A DNA stretch of 64,000 nucleotides. Source: Iningainema tapete BLCC-T55 (GTDB lineage: Bacteria; Cyanobacteriota; Cyanobacteriia; Cyanobacteriales; Nostocaceae). Positions 18,398-27,063 of this stretch are shown one piece after another. The notes under the pieces were generated by a model that worked only from the letters and a program-made list of their open reading frames with translations, did no database searches and was not told where the DNA came from. Location: positions 42,831 through 106,830 of the forward strand of contig NZ_JACXAE010000071.1 in assembly GCF_014698965.1 (NCBI RefSeq), written 5' to 3'. Position 1 is the stretch's first letter. Every line of letters begins with the position of its first letter. A program made the position numbers and the translations under genes.

Positions 18398-19138
18398 ATG
18401 ACAACATCAATAATTACTAGCTTTCCCACTTACCCTAATTACCATACTGTAACGCAGCTACAACAAAATCCTTCCACATACTGTACAGTTCAGTGGCGTC
18501 GGGGTTTATTGTTGGTGAAACCTTTTGGAAAAGTGAAACAGCCATATCTCACCTCACTAGATGAACACGAAACCTTAGTGAAGTGTCTCAAGCATTCTCC
18601 AGTTTCAAAGGTACGTATAGATCCGAAACTAGGTGAAGCCAAGGTGAGGTTATGGGCAGATGCTTGTGAGCAAGCAATGAAGCCAATATATCTACAAATA
18701 CCCTCACGTGCCTCTGAATTAAACGGCTCACCATTAGCGCTGTTAAAGCGGCTGATGGAGTGGATTGTTGCCTTAATTTTTCTTGTGACACTTAGCCCGG
18801 TAATTCTAGGATTAATTTTACTGATGCGCCTTAACTCTTCAGAGGCTATTTTTTCTCGTGAGTGGCACGTTGGTGTGAGAGGTAAACTTTTTCGGGTAGT
18901 TAAATTTCGCACTCAAGTGGGAATTACACCGCTAGATCGTTGGATGGAAAATTTACCTCAGTTGTTAAATGTGCTACGTGGTGAAATGAGTTTGATTGGC
19001 TCCCATTGCTTTTCTCTAGAAGATGCTATCAAACTGAATCTACAACAGCAAAAACAGCTAAATAAGCTACCAGGAATGATTAGCTCATCAGAGGTAGTAA
19101 CAACAGATTTGTTACACCTAAATAGCCAAATACTGTGA
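18398..19138 (+). CDS. hepC: HepC-like sugar transferase
   Basis: About 246 residues. The first half is a poorly conserved cytoplasmic region; a hydrophobic helix (WIVALIFLVTLSPVILGLIL) leads into a shortened bacterial sugar transferase domain with VVKFRTQ and LPQLLNVLRGEMSLIGSHC. In initiating enzymes (WcaJ/RfbP type) the last motif reads [21 protein letters not shown], so the Asp and the GPRP end are altered here and the middle segment is short. It stands directly before hepA, as hepC does in Anabaena PCC 7120, where it is needed for the heterocyst envelope polysaccharide. The ATG at 18398 is preferred to an in-frame GTG at 18386; neither has a clear ribosome binding site. Confidence 0.78.
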   Translation: MTTSIITSFPTYPNYHTVTQLQQNPSTYCTVQWRRGLLLVKPFGKVKQPYLTSLDEHETLVKCLKHSPVSKVRIDPKLGEAKVRLWADACEQAMKPIYLQIPSRASELNGSPLALLKRLMEWIVALIFLVTLSPVILGLILLMRLNSSEAIFSREWHVGVRGKLFRVVKFRTQVGITPLDRWMENLPQLLNVLRGEMSLIGSHCFSLEDAIKLNLQQQKQLNKLPGMISSSEVVTTDLLHLNSQIL

Positions 19139-19277
19139 TTGAGCGAAGAAAGAGAGAGGGCAGCTATCTTGAACTGCCTTCTTAATTCATTTGCCGCACT
19201 AATTACTTATGAAAAATTTTATTTGACAACATGTACAAAAAGCGGTGGCTCTCACGATATACTATTGAAAAATACCT

Positions 19278-21143
19278 ATGCATCTTAAATCAAAACAGCT
19301 TCAAAGCCTACTGAAAAATATAGTTAAGACTACTAGCTTTTGGCGTAATAATCAATTGATATTACGAGAGTTTAAACACTTTCGCAAAATTGCTGTTTTG
19401 GCTTTAGTGTTTTCGTTTTTAGCAGCAACTTTTGAGGGTGTTAGTATTGGGTTTCTACTTTCTTTTTTGCAAAACTTAGCAACTCCTAATGCCGAACCAA
19501 TTCGCAGTGGAGTGGGCTGGTTTGATACTTGGGTTTTGGCAGCAGATAGTGCATCGGCAATGGTTCGCCTGGTACGAATATCGATTCTAATTTTAATTAG
19601 TACCTGGATTAGAGCAATATTTAACTACTTTGGACAAGTATATACAGAATTAGGTCAACTTTATTTGGGCGATCGCCTGCGCAAGCAAATTTTTGAACAG
19701 TTACAATCTCTACCACTCAGCTATTTTAACCAAACTCGTTCTGGTGAACTAATCAATACCATTACCACAGAAATTGAAAGAATCAGACAAGGTTTCAGCG
19801 GCGCATCATTTCTCTTAACAAGAGGATTAACTATTCTTGTCTACATCGTGTGGTTGCTGAAAATATCCTGGCAACTAACAATAATTTCCATATTATTATT
19901 TACACTATTAGGCGTAGGACTGTCAACACTAAATGGCAGAGTGCGAGAAGCCAGTTTTGACATGACCACTGCTAATGGTAAATTTACTTCCACAGCAATA
20001 GAGTTTATTAACGGAATTCGTACCATTCACGCATTTAGTACTCAAGAATTTGAACGTCAGCGCTACTACAATGCCAGCAACCAAGTAGTCAACGCTTCTA
20101 CCAAGGTGATCAAAATCTGGACACTAGTAAAACCCATCGCCGAAGGAATAGCTAGTACAGTTCTGATCGCCATGATTCTTTTGTCATTTTCTCTTTTTAG
20201 TAGTACAAATGGCACATTTCAAGTAGGTTCTTTGCTCACGTTTTTCTTTGTGCTGTTTCGCCTCGTGCCGATTGTCCAAGAAGTTAATGGTACTTGGGCA
20301 TTTATTAGCACCCTTGATGGTTCGGCAGAAAACATTAAAAGCTTGTTGAGAACAGAAGATAAAACTTACTTTGAAAATGGCAAAATTCAGTTTCAAGATT
20401 TTCAACGCTCAATAGATTTGCGCTCTGTTGACTTCAGTTACGATCGCCAAAATCTAGTGCTTAGTAACATTACTCTCTCGATTGAAAGAGGAACAATGAC
20501 AGCACTAGTGGGAGCATCTGGAGCAGGGAAAACAACACTCGCTGACTTGATCCCACGATTTTACGATCCTACAGAAGGAACCGTTTTTATTGATGGCATC
20601 GATTTACGCGAGTTTGAGATCAACTCCCTACGGCGTAAAATGGCTGTAGTCAGTCAAGATACATTTATCTTTAACACTAATGTTTGGAATAATATCGCCT
20701 ATGGAACACAAGAGGCAACAGAAGCTTCTATTAAAGAAGCAGCTCGACTAGCTAATGCCTTGGAATTTATTCAAGATATGCCCGAAGGTTTTGAAACACA
20801 ACTCGGAGATCGAGGTGTGCGCTTATCTGGAGGGCAACGGCAAAGACTGGCGATCGCTCGTGCTTTGTTGCGTAACCCAGATATACTTATCCTTGACGAA
20901 GCAACTAGCGCTTTGGACACAGTATCAGAGCGTTTAATTCAGGAATCTCTAGAGAAACTTGCCGTCGGGAGAACAGTTATTGCTATTGCTCACCGTCTTT
21001 CTACAATTGCCAAGGCAGATAAAGTTGTTGTTTTAGAACAAGGGAAGATTGTGGAACAAGGTAATTATCAAGAGTTACTTGAGCGTCGCGGTAAGCTGTG
21101 GAAATATCATCAAATGCAATCGGAGATGGGTTCGGTGAGTTGA
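19278..21143 (+). CDS. hepA: HepA, ABC exporter of the heterocyst envelope polysaccharide
   Basis: A 621-residue half-transporter with fused domains. The N-terminal half has about six membrane helices (VLALVFSFLAATFEGVSIGF, then VRLVRISILILISTWI and others). The C-terminal ATPase shows Walker A GASGAGKTT, the Q-loop region SQDTFIF, signature LSGGQRQR, Walker B ILILDEATSALD and the H-loop AHRLST, so it is complete. Length and order match HepA of Anabaena PCC 7120, an exporter required to build the heterocyst envelope polysaccharide layer. It would work as a homodimer in the cytoplasmic membrane. It follows the hepC-like gene by 139 bases, a spacer that may hold a further promoter. Confidence 0.88.
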   Translation: MHLKSKQLQSLLKNIVKTTSFWRNNQLILREFKHFRKIAVLALVFSFLAATFEGVSIGFLLSFLQNLATPNAEPIRSGVGWFDTWVLAADSASAMVRLVRISILILISTWIRAIFNYFGQVYTELGQLYLGDRLRKQIFEQLQSLPLSYFNQTRSGELINTITTEIERIRQGFSGASFLLTRGLTILVYIVWLLKISWQLTIISILLFTLLGVGLSTLNGRVREASFDMTTANGKFTSTAIEFINGIRTIHAFSTQEFERQRYYNASNQVVNASTKVIKIWTLVKPIAEGIASTVLIAMILLSFSLFSSTNGTFQVGSLLTFFFVLFRLVPIVQEVNGTWAFISTLDGSAENIKSLLRTEDKTYFENGKIQFQDFQRSIDLRSVDFSYDRQNLVLSNITLSIERGTMTALVGASGAGKTTLADLIPRFYDPTEGTVFIDGIDLREFEINSLRRKMAVVSQDTFIFNTNVWNNIAYGTQEATEASIKEAARLANALEFIQDMPEGFETQLGDRGVRLSGGQRQRLAIARALLRNPDILILDEATSALDTVSERLIQESLEKLAVGRTVIAIAHRLSTIAKADKVVVLEQGKIVEQGNYQELLERRGKLWKYHQMQSEMGSVS

Positions 21144-21199
21144 GGTTTTGAATGATTAAAAACCGCACTCCTACGCAGAGAGCGCAGAGAATTATTGTA

Positions 21200-21301
21200 G
21201 GTTGGGTTGAACTTGTGAAACCCAACCATTTGTTTAAATGTTGAGTTTCGTTCCTCAAACGCCAGATGCCTACGGAGGGAAACCCTCATAGGCGCACTGG
21301 C
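21200..21301. repeat. Composite repeat: two adjacent hairpins
   Basis: GGTTGGGTT (21200-21208) pairs with AACCCAACC (21219-21227). Next, 21261-21301 folds through three nested stems: GCCAG/CTGGC, GCCTA/TAGGC and GAGGG/CCCTC. It fills the spacer between hepA and the next glycosyltransferase. Confidence 0.65.
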
Positions 21302-21351
21302 TCCCCAACCTACTTGGGTAATTAAAAATTAACAGGAGGTGCATAGTTAAA

Positions 21352-22530
21352 ATGTTTAAAGTTTTTCTTACTTGTAATACTGAGTTAGGTATAGGAGGGC
21401 AGGGAGGCTGTTTAGCAAATGCAGCGGAAGCTTTTAGTAAATTAGCAGATTTAACTGTATTTACTGCTGGTGTCAAAGCTCCGGATGCTAATTTTTCTGT
21501 TCAGACTGTTGGCTATTCTCGTGCTTCGGAGCGTTTGCTCTCTATTCCTGTGCTGCGTCGTCGTACTGATTGGGCTGTATTACTTTCTGATTTACATTTT
21601 GATCGACAAGTTAGTAAAAGATTACAAACTCAAAAGTGTGATTTGATTATGGGTGTAGCAGCCCAAACTCATCTCGCATTTAAGGAAGCTAAAAAGAAGG
21701 GTGCTAAAGCTTGGTTGTATTGCCTCAATAACTACCTTCCTTTTATGCAGCAACAAATTCAAGAGGAGCAGCAGTTTCTGAATGAACCTACTGTGGCAAC
21801 AATGAATCCTCAAATGCTGCGCCGTTTTACTTGGGAATGTGAAGAGGCTGATTTAATTGTTGTTCTCTCTCAAGTTGCTAAAAAAACTTTTATTCAAGCT
21901 GGTTTTCCTCCAGAGAAGGTTGCTGTTCTTACTCCTAGCATTAATAGTTATAGGTTTCGCCCTGCAGCCAAAAATGATTCTGTTTTTCGCGTGCTTTATG
22001 TGGGTTCTATCGGACCTCGTAAAGGTGTACATTATCTAATACCAGCTTTTTTAAAAGCTAATATTGCTAATTCAGAATTATTGCTAGTGGGTGGTGCTTC
22101 AACCAGAGTAATGCGACTTTTATTAGAGAAAACACTGGCAGAAAATTCTCATGTAAAACAAGAGGGTTGGAATTTTAATGTTCACGATCCAGTGCCGGTG
22201 TTTAGTCGTGCCAGTGTACTGGTTTTACCTTCTGTTGAAGATGGTTTTGGATTGGTTGCTCTCGAAGCAATGGCTTGCGGATTACCAGTGATTGTTACTT
22301 CTAACTGTGGTGCTGCTGATGTTGTGGAAGATGGTGTTAATGGCTTTGTTATTCCACCCAGAGATGAGAAGTCTCTAGCGGAAAAATTGACTTTTTTAGC
22401 AGCTAATGAATCTATTCGTGAATCTATGGGGATCGCTGCTAGAAGTACTGCTGTTGCTCATAATCAAGAGTTTTATAATCAGGCGTTACAGCAAATATTA
22501 ATTGCTCAAGGATTGGGAGCAAACTTGTAA
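21352..22530 (+). CDS. Family 4 glycosyltransferase
   Basis: A 392-residue GT-B transferase. GIGGQGGCLANAAEAF is the N-terminal glycine-rich loop; VLYVGSIGPRKGVHYLIPAF and SVEDGFGLVALEAMACGLPV are the typical GT4 C-terminal motifs, with both glutamates of E-x7-E present. A strong AGGAGGTG ribosome binding site precedes the ATG. It is followed by another GT4 gene with an equally strong AAGGAGGA site. Probably assembles the HEP repeat unit in the cytoplasm. Confidence 0.85.
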   Translation: MFKVFLTCNTELGIGGQGGCLANAAEAFSKLADLTVFTAGVKAPDANFSVQTVGYSRASERLLSIPVLRRRTDWAVLLSDLHFDRQVSKRLQTQKCDLIMGVAAQTHLAFKEAKKKGAKAWLYCLNNYLPFMQQQIQEEQQFLNEPTVATMNPQMLRRFTWECEEADLIVVLSQVAKKTFIQAGFPPEKVAVLTPSINSYRFRPAAKNDSVFRVLYVGSIGPRKGVHYLIPAFLKANIANSELLLVGGASTRVMRLLLEKTLAENSHVKQEGWNFNVHDPVPVFSRASVLVLPSVEDGFGLVALEAMACGLPVIVTSNCGAADVVEDGVNGFVIPPRDEKSLAEKLTFLAANESIRESMGIAARSTAVAHNQEFYNQALQQILIAQGLGANL

Positions 22531-22568
22531 TTTTCAGCAATATGTGCTAACTAAGGAGGAAAAATTAA

Positions 22569-23720
22569 GTGAACACTGTAATGCTTCATCCGAGCAATGA
22601 TACATCAATATCTCCAGACCTAGTTTACCAATGCTCTAGTTTTAATGTTGGTAGTGGTGGCGGAGTAGAAACCTATTTAGGCTCTTTGTTTGATTACCAG
22701 ATTCCCGGTATTAGCTCACAAGTACTTAAATCTCTTCAAAATGTAGATCAGAGTAAGTGCAAACTACTGCACATTCACAGTGTTGATTTGCTATTGCAGC
22801 TAACAGGAGAGTGTCCGGCAGTCTTCACAGTACATAACCACTCAGTATACTGTCCTAGTGGCACAAAATATTTAGCTGGATCTCAGGTAGTGTGCGATCG
22901 CAATTTTTCTCTGTTCGGATGTACTTGGGGAAAAATCGTTGATGGCTGCGGTAGTCGCAAACCTTTAAGAGCGCTTTCAGAATTTCAGCATACTCATCAG
23001 ATCTTAAATTTTAGTAAAAACTTTAAAAAAGTTACCTTCGCTGCTAATAGTGACTACGTGCGAGGACAGTTGATTAAAAGTGGCATTCCAAGAGAGCAAA
23101 CTGTCACACTACGTTATGGTACTCCTATTCCGAAAGTAGCCACTGCACCCCTTACTAAAGAAACCCATCAGCAAAAAAGAATTTTATTTGCTGGAAGGAT
23201 TGTTCCTGATAAAGGATTAGAATGGTTGCTAAGAGCATTAGTACACACTCAACCGTTGATTAAACTTGATATTGCAGGTGAAGGATGGGATAAACCAAGA
23301 TTACTTACATTAGCTAACAAACTAGGATTGAGCGATCGCATTACTTGGCACGGCTGGTGTGATAGTAACAAAATGAACATGCTTTACCAACAGTGTATGG
23401 CAGTGATTTTTCCTAGTGTCTGGCCAGAACCTGCTGGGCTAATCACTTTAGAAGCTAGCGCCCGTTATCGACCTGTAATTGCCAGTGCAGTAGGAGGTAT
23501 ACCAGAACACCTACAAAATGGACACACTGGTATTCTCGTACCAGCCAACGACTTGGAAAAGCTTGCTCAGGCAATTACCGAGTTAGAAACAAATTACGAC
23601 AAGTGCCGAACGATGGGAGAAAAAGGTCGTGACTTATATATGCATAATTTTACACTAGATGTTCATGTCAAAAATCTGTTAAGTCTTTATGAAAAAACAA
23701 TATTAGACTTTTCTGCTTAA
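22569..23720 (+). CDS. Family 4 glycosyltransferase
   Basis: A 383-residue GT4 protein starting at a GTG preceded by AAGGAGGA 8 bases away. The N-terminus has SSFNVGSGGGVETYLGSL, and the C-terminal domain ILFAGRIVPDKGLEWLL and PSVWPEPAGLITLEASARYR, again with E-x7-E. An unusual cysteine-rich insert (CPSGTKYL, VVCDRNFSLFGCTWG, VDGCGSRK) in the N-terminal domain matches a known subgroup of GT4 enzymes that carry this conserved Cys segment. No membrane segment. Substrate unknown. Confidence 0.83.
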   Translation: MNTVMLHPSNDTSISPDLVYQCSSFNVGSGGGVETYLGSLFDYQIPGISSQVLKSLQNVDQSKCKLLHIHSVDLLLQLTGECPAVFTVHNHSVYCPSGTKYLAGSQVVCDRNFSLFGCTWGKIVDGCGSRKPLRALSEFQHTHQILNFSKNFKKVTFAANSDYVRGQLIKSGIPREQTVTLRYGTPIPKVATAPLTKETHQQKRILFAGRIVPDKGLEWLLRALVHTQPLIKLDIAGEGWDKPRLLTLANKLGLSDRITWHGWCDSNKMNMLYQQCMAVIFPSVWPEPAGLITLEASARYRPVIASAVGGIPEHLQNGHTGILVPANDLEKLAQAITELETNYDKCRTMGEKGRDLYMHNFTLDVHVKNLLSLYEKTILDFSA

Positions 23721-23825
23721 AGAGATTAAGACTGTAATAAGTAATATCCATCAACAGGGTATGGGCATAGCGTAAAATGAGTGAGGTGTAGCTTTTGTTA
23801 TTTAAAACACAAGGATTTAACAAAT

Positions 23826-24818
23826 ATGTTACAAATAACGAATAGTCCACAGCCTTTAGTCAGTGTTATTATACCTACTTACAATCGGGTAGAATACCTC
23901 AAAGAAGCACTGAATAGTGCTGTTAAACAAACATACCAGAATATCGAAATTATTGTTTCTGATAATTGCAGTACAGACAATACTCAAGCGGTAGTTGAAT
24001 CTTTCCCAGATTCACGTATTCGATATTGGCGACAGCCCACAAATTTAGGGATGTTTGCCAATCAAATGTATGCTTTCAAGGCAGGGCGGGGTAAATACGT
24101 CGCTAGTCTTCATGATGATGATATGTGGAAGGAAGATTTTCTCGAAAAGCTTGTTCCACTAATAGATGCAAATCCAAATTTAATTTTAGCTTTTTGCGAC
24201 CAATATATTATAGATGGCAAAAGCAATATTAATCATACTGCTACAGAAATAAACACAAAAGCTTACAAACGTCATCTTTTAGCAGAAGGAATTTATCAAA
24301 ACTTTGCTGAAATAGCAGTAATAAATAAATCTATACCCACTGCTGCAGCTTGTGTGATGCGTAATCAGTTGATTGATTGGGATAGTATTCCACCAGAAGT
24401 AGGTGGAATGTGGGATTTGTACCTATCTTATCTTTGTTGCCGTTCTCAGTGGGGAGCTTATTATTATCCAGAAAGACTCACATTCTACCGCGAACATGAG
24501 CAAACAGATACAAAGGTAAGTGGAGGTAATCCAGAGGCAAAAATTCGGAAAGCAAAAAATGAAATGTTCTGTTATGAGCGGTTTATGGAAGATGAACAGC
24601 TAGAGAAGTTTAAGTTGTATTTTAAGCAAAAATGGTTAGAATCGAATACGACTCTGGCTATTGGCTTACTACAAACTGAAAATACAACACAAGCACGTCC
24701 CTATCTGTGGCGTGCTTTTAGCGAACAAAAGTTTAATTTGCGAACTCTAGCAGCACTTACTTTAAGTTTTACTCCGCGCCCCTTAGCTAATCAATTGCTG
24801 GGAGTATACGCAAAGTAA
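23826..24818 (+). CDS. Family 2 glycosyltransferase
   Basis: A 330-residue GT2 enzyme. LVSVIIPTYNRVEYLKEAL, VSDNCSTDNTQAVV and the metal motif LHDDDMW are clear. A GTG at 23781 would add 15 residues of unlikely sequence (RCSFCYLKH), and AAGGA lies upstream of the ATG at 23826, so that ATG is chosen. The C-terminal third is less conserved and predicted soluble. It lies in the row of HEP transferases between two GT4 genes. Confidence 0.8.
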   Translation: MLQITNSPQPLVSVIIPTYNRVEYLKEALNSAVKQTYQNIEIIVSDNCSTDNTQAVVESFPDSRIRYWRQPTNLGMFANQMYAFKAGRGKYVASLHDDDMWKEDFLEKLVPLIDANPNLILAFCDQYIIDGKSNINHTATEINTKAYKRHLLAEGIYQNFAEIAVINKSIPTAAACVMRNQLIDWDSIPPEVGGMWDLYLSYLCCRSQWGAYYYPERLTFYREHEQTDTKVSGGNPEAKIRKAKNEMFCYERFMEDEQLEKFKLYFKQKWLESNTTLAIGLLQTENTTQARPYLWRAFSEQKFNLRTLAALTLSFTPRPLANQLLGVYAK

Positions 24819-24861
24819 GTAAAATCAGGGCAAGAAATATATTTTTTAGGGAAGGTAGTGC

Positions 24862-26028
24862 GTGAAACTTTGTATTGTCACCCATCAAATCAAAAAAGGA
24901 GATGGGCAAGGACGGGTAAATTATGAAGTGGCAAAAGAAGCTCTCCGTAGAGGTCATCATCTCACATTGTTGGCAAGTGAAATAGCCCCAGATTTGCAAG
25001 AAAATAATCAAGTAAACTGGGTAGAGATTGCGGTACAAGGATGGGCTACTGAATTTATTCGCAATTTCATTTTTGCTCAAAAAAGTGCAGATTGGTTGCG
25101 CAAGAATCGCTCTCAAGTTGATTTTGTCAAAGTTAACGGAGCCATTACAAGTGCAAGTTCAGATGTCAATGCCGTACATTTTGTACATAGTTCTTGGCTA
25201 CAATCGCCTGCCCATATTTCCCGGATTCAAAAAAATTTATACGGTTTGTACCAGTGGTTATATACTGCAATGAATGCTTTTTGGGAAAAACAAGCTTTCC
25301 AAAAAGCAAAAGTTGTGGTGGCGGTATCAGAGAAAGTGGCACAAGAATTAAGAGACATTGGCGTACCAAAAAATCAAATTCGTGTGATTTTAAATGGAGT
25401 TGACTTGTCCGAGTTTTCTCCTGGTAAAGTTGCAAGAAGTAAATTTGGTCTTCCAGAACATGTCACAATGGCACTGTTTGCAGGAGACATTCGGACACCA
25501 AGGAAGAATCTAGATACAGTACTCCGCGCTTTGGTAAATGTGCCAAAATTACATTTAGCAGTTTTGGGAGAGACAAAAGGTAGTCCTTTTCCTCAACTGG
25601 CGGCTTCTTTGGGGGTAAGTGAACGAGTGCATTTTTTGGGGTATCGGCGTGATATTGCACAAATTATGCAGGCGGTAGATTTATTTGTGTTTCCATCTCG
25701 TTACGAAGCTTGTACTTTGGTACTGTTAGAAGCGTTAGCATCAGGACTTCCTGTAGTGACATCAACGGCAACAGGTGGTGCAGAATTAGTAACTTCTGAA
25801 TGTGGGGTAGTATTATCAGATTCAGATGACTTTGATGGTTTGGCAACTGCACTATCATCATTGGTAAGCGATCGCTCACTCATCGAGCAAATGGGTAAAG
25901 CTGCTCGAACTGTCGCCGAAAAATATAGCTGGGCGACTATGGCACAAACTTATGTGGAGCTATTTGAGGAGTTGGCGCAAGATGACTCTCATACAGTATT
26001 AGCGCAATCTGCTCCATCGATTGTGTAG
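24862..26028 (+). CDS. Family 4 glycosyltransferase
   Basis: A 388-residue GT4 enzyme from a GTG preceded by GGAAGG. KKGDGQGRVNYEVAKEAL is the N-terminal loop; MALFAGDIRTPRKNLDTVLR and SRYEACTLVLLEALASGLP are the C-terminal motifs. Both glutamates are present. The stop codon lies inside a family A palindrome (26025-26052), so that repeat has been inserted at, or has shaped, the end of the gene. Confidence 0.85.
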   Translation: MKLCIVTHQIKKGDGQGRVNYEVAKEALRRGHHLTLLASEIAPDLQENNQVNWVEIAVQGWATEFIRNFIFAQKSADWLRKNRSQVDFVKVNGAITSASSDVNAVHFVHSSWLQSPAHISRIQKNLYGLYQWLYTAMNAFWEKQAFQKAKVVVAVSEKVAQELRDIGVPKNQIRVILNGVDLSEFSPGKVARSKFGLPEHVTMALFAGDIRTPRKNLDTVLRALVNVPKLHLAVLGETKGSPFPQLAASLGVSERVHFLGYRRDIAQIMQAVDLFVFPSRYEACTLVLLEALASGLPVVTSTATGGAELVTSECGVVLSDSDDFDGLATALSSLVSDRSLIEQMGKAARTVAEKYSWATMAQTYVELFEELAQDDSHTVLAQSAPSIV

Positions 26029-26052
26029 AGACGCGATATATCGCGTCTCTAC
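26025..26052. repeat. Palindrome, family A, overlapping a stop codon
   Basis: GTAGAGACGCGATA and TATCGCGTCTCTAC make a perfect 14-base inverted repeat. The TAG of the upstream gene is bases 2-4 of the repeat. Confidence 0.75.
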
Positions 26053-26091
26053 GATTCGTTATAAAAATATTGTAATAAACACATTTAAATA

Positions 26092-27063
26092 ATGATTATT
26101 ACTGTTATTGTACCAACCTACCGCCGTCCCCAAGACCTAAAACGTTGCTTAGAAGCACTACAACGCCAAAATAGGCAACTCGATCAAGTTGTAGTAGTGG
26201 TTCGTGATACGGATGTGGAAACTTGGGCATTCCTCAATACCTTCAAAGGACTACCACTACAAACCGCGACGGTAGTAGTTCCAGGTGTAATAGCAGCAAT
26301 GAATGCAGGTCTTGATGCTGCCATTGGGGATATTATCGCATTTACTGATGACGATGCTGCACCTCATCCTGATTGGCTACAACGTATTGAAGCACATTTT
26401 AGTAGCGATCGCCGCGTTGGTGCAGTGGGTGGAAGAGACTGGGTACACAGAGGCACTCAAGTTTTAGATGGAGCGCAACCAGTAGTAGGAAGATTACAAT
26501 GGTTTGGGCGAGCGATAGGTAATCATCACTTAGGAGTAGGAGAACCCCGTGAAGTAGATGTCCTCAAGGGAGTAAACGTAAGTTACCGAAAAGCAGCAAT
26601 TACGGGAATGCGCTTTGATGAACGTATGCGCGGCACAGGAGCGCAGGTACATTTTGAACTGGCATTCTGTTTGACAATCAAACGTGCCGGATGGAAGCTA
26701 ATTTACGATCCACTTGTGGCAGTAAATCACTATCCAGCAGAACGTTTTGATGAAGATCAGCGAAACAAATTTAATCATACTGCATTCATTAATGCAGTAC
26801 ACAATGAAACCCTCGCTGTGCTAGAACATTTATCACCTGTACAAAAAGTTGTGTTTGCCGTCTGGGCAATATTAGTCGGGACGAGAGAAGCATTAGGTTT
26901 TGTACAGTTGTTCAGGTTACTACCAACAGAGGGAACTTTGGCGGGAAAAAAGTGGCTGGCTTCAATCCGTGGGCGATGGCAGGGGTTTTTGACGTGGTGC
27001 AATCGCTCCTCAATTGGTTCTCAAACATCGTCTTTTGTTGTAGGAGCTTCTCGTGACTTATAA
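26092..27063 (+). CDS. Family 2 glycosyltransferase
   Basis: A 323-residue GT2 enzyme. IITVIVPTYRRPQDLKRCL, the metal motif FTDDDAAPHPDWL and GVNVSYRKAAI define it. A weakly hydrophobic segment near residues 255-275 (VVFAVWAILVGTREALGF) may touch the membrane. Its last 11 bases overlap the start of the next gene, a polymerase-like membrane protein, so the two are translated together. Probably a HEP repeat-unit enzyme; donor unknown. Confidence 0.82.
   Translation: MIITVIVPTYRRPQDLKRCLEALQRQNRQLDQVVVVVRDTDVETWAFLNTFKGLPLQTATVVVPGVIAAMNAGLDAAIGDIIAFTDDDAAPHPDWLQRIEAHFSSDRRVGAVGGRDWVHRGTQVLDGAQPVVGRLQWFGRAIGNHHLGVGEPREVDVLKGVNVSYRKAAITGMRFDERMRGTGAQVHFELAFCLTIKRAGWKLIYDPLVAVNHYPAERFDEDQRNKFNHTAFINAVHNETLAVLEHLSPVQKVVFAVWAILVGTREALGFVQLFRLLPTEGTLAGKKWLASIRGRWQGFLTWCNRSSIGSQTSSFVVGASRDL

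Noticed and set aside
18490..18912. 140-codon antisense ORF opposite hepC
   Set aside because: Lies entirely inside hepC, has no recognisable motif, and hepC is supported by position and domain.
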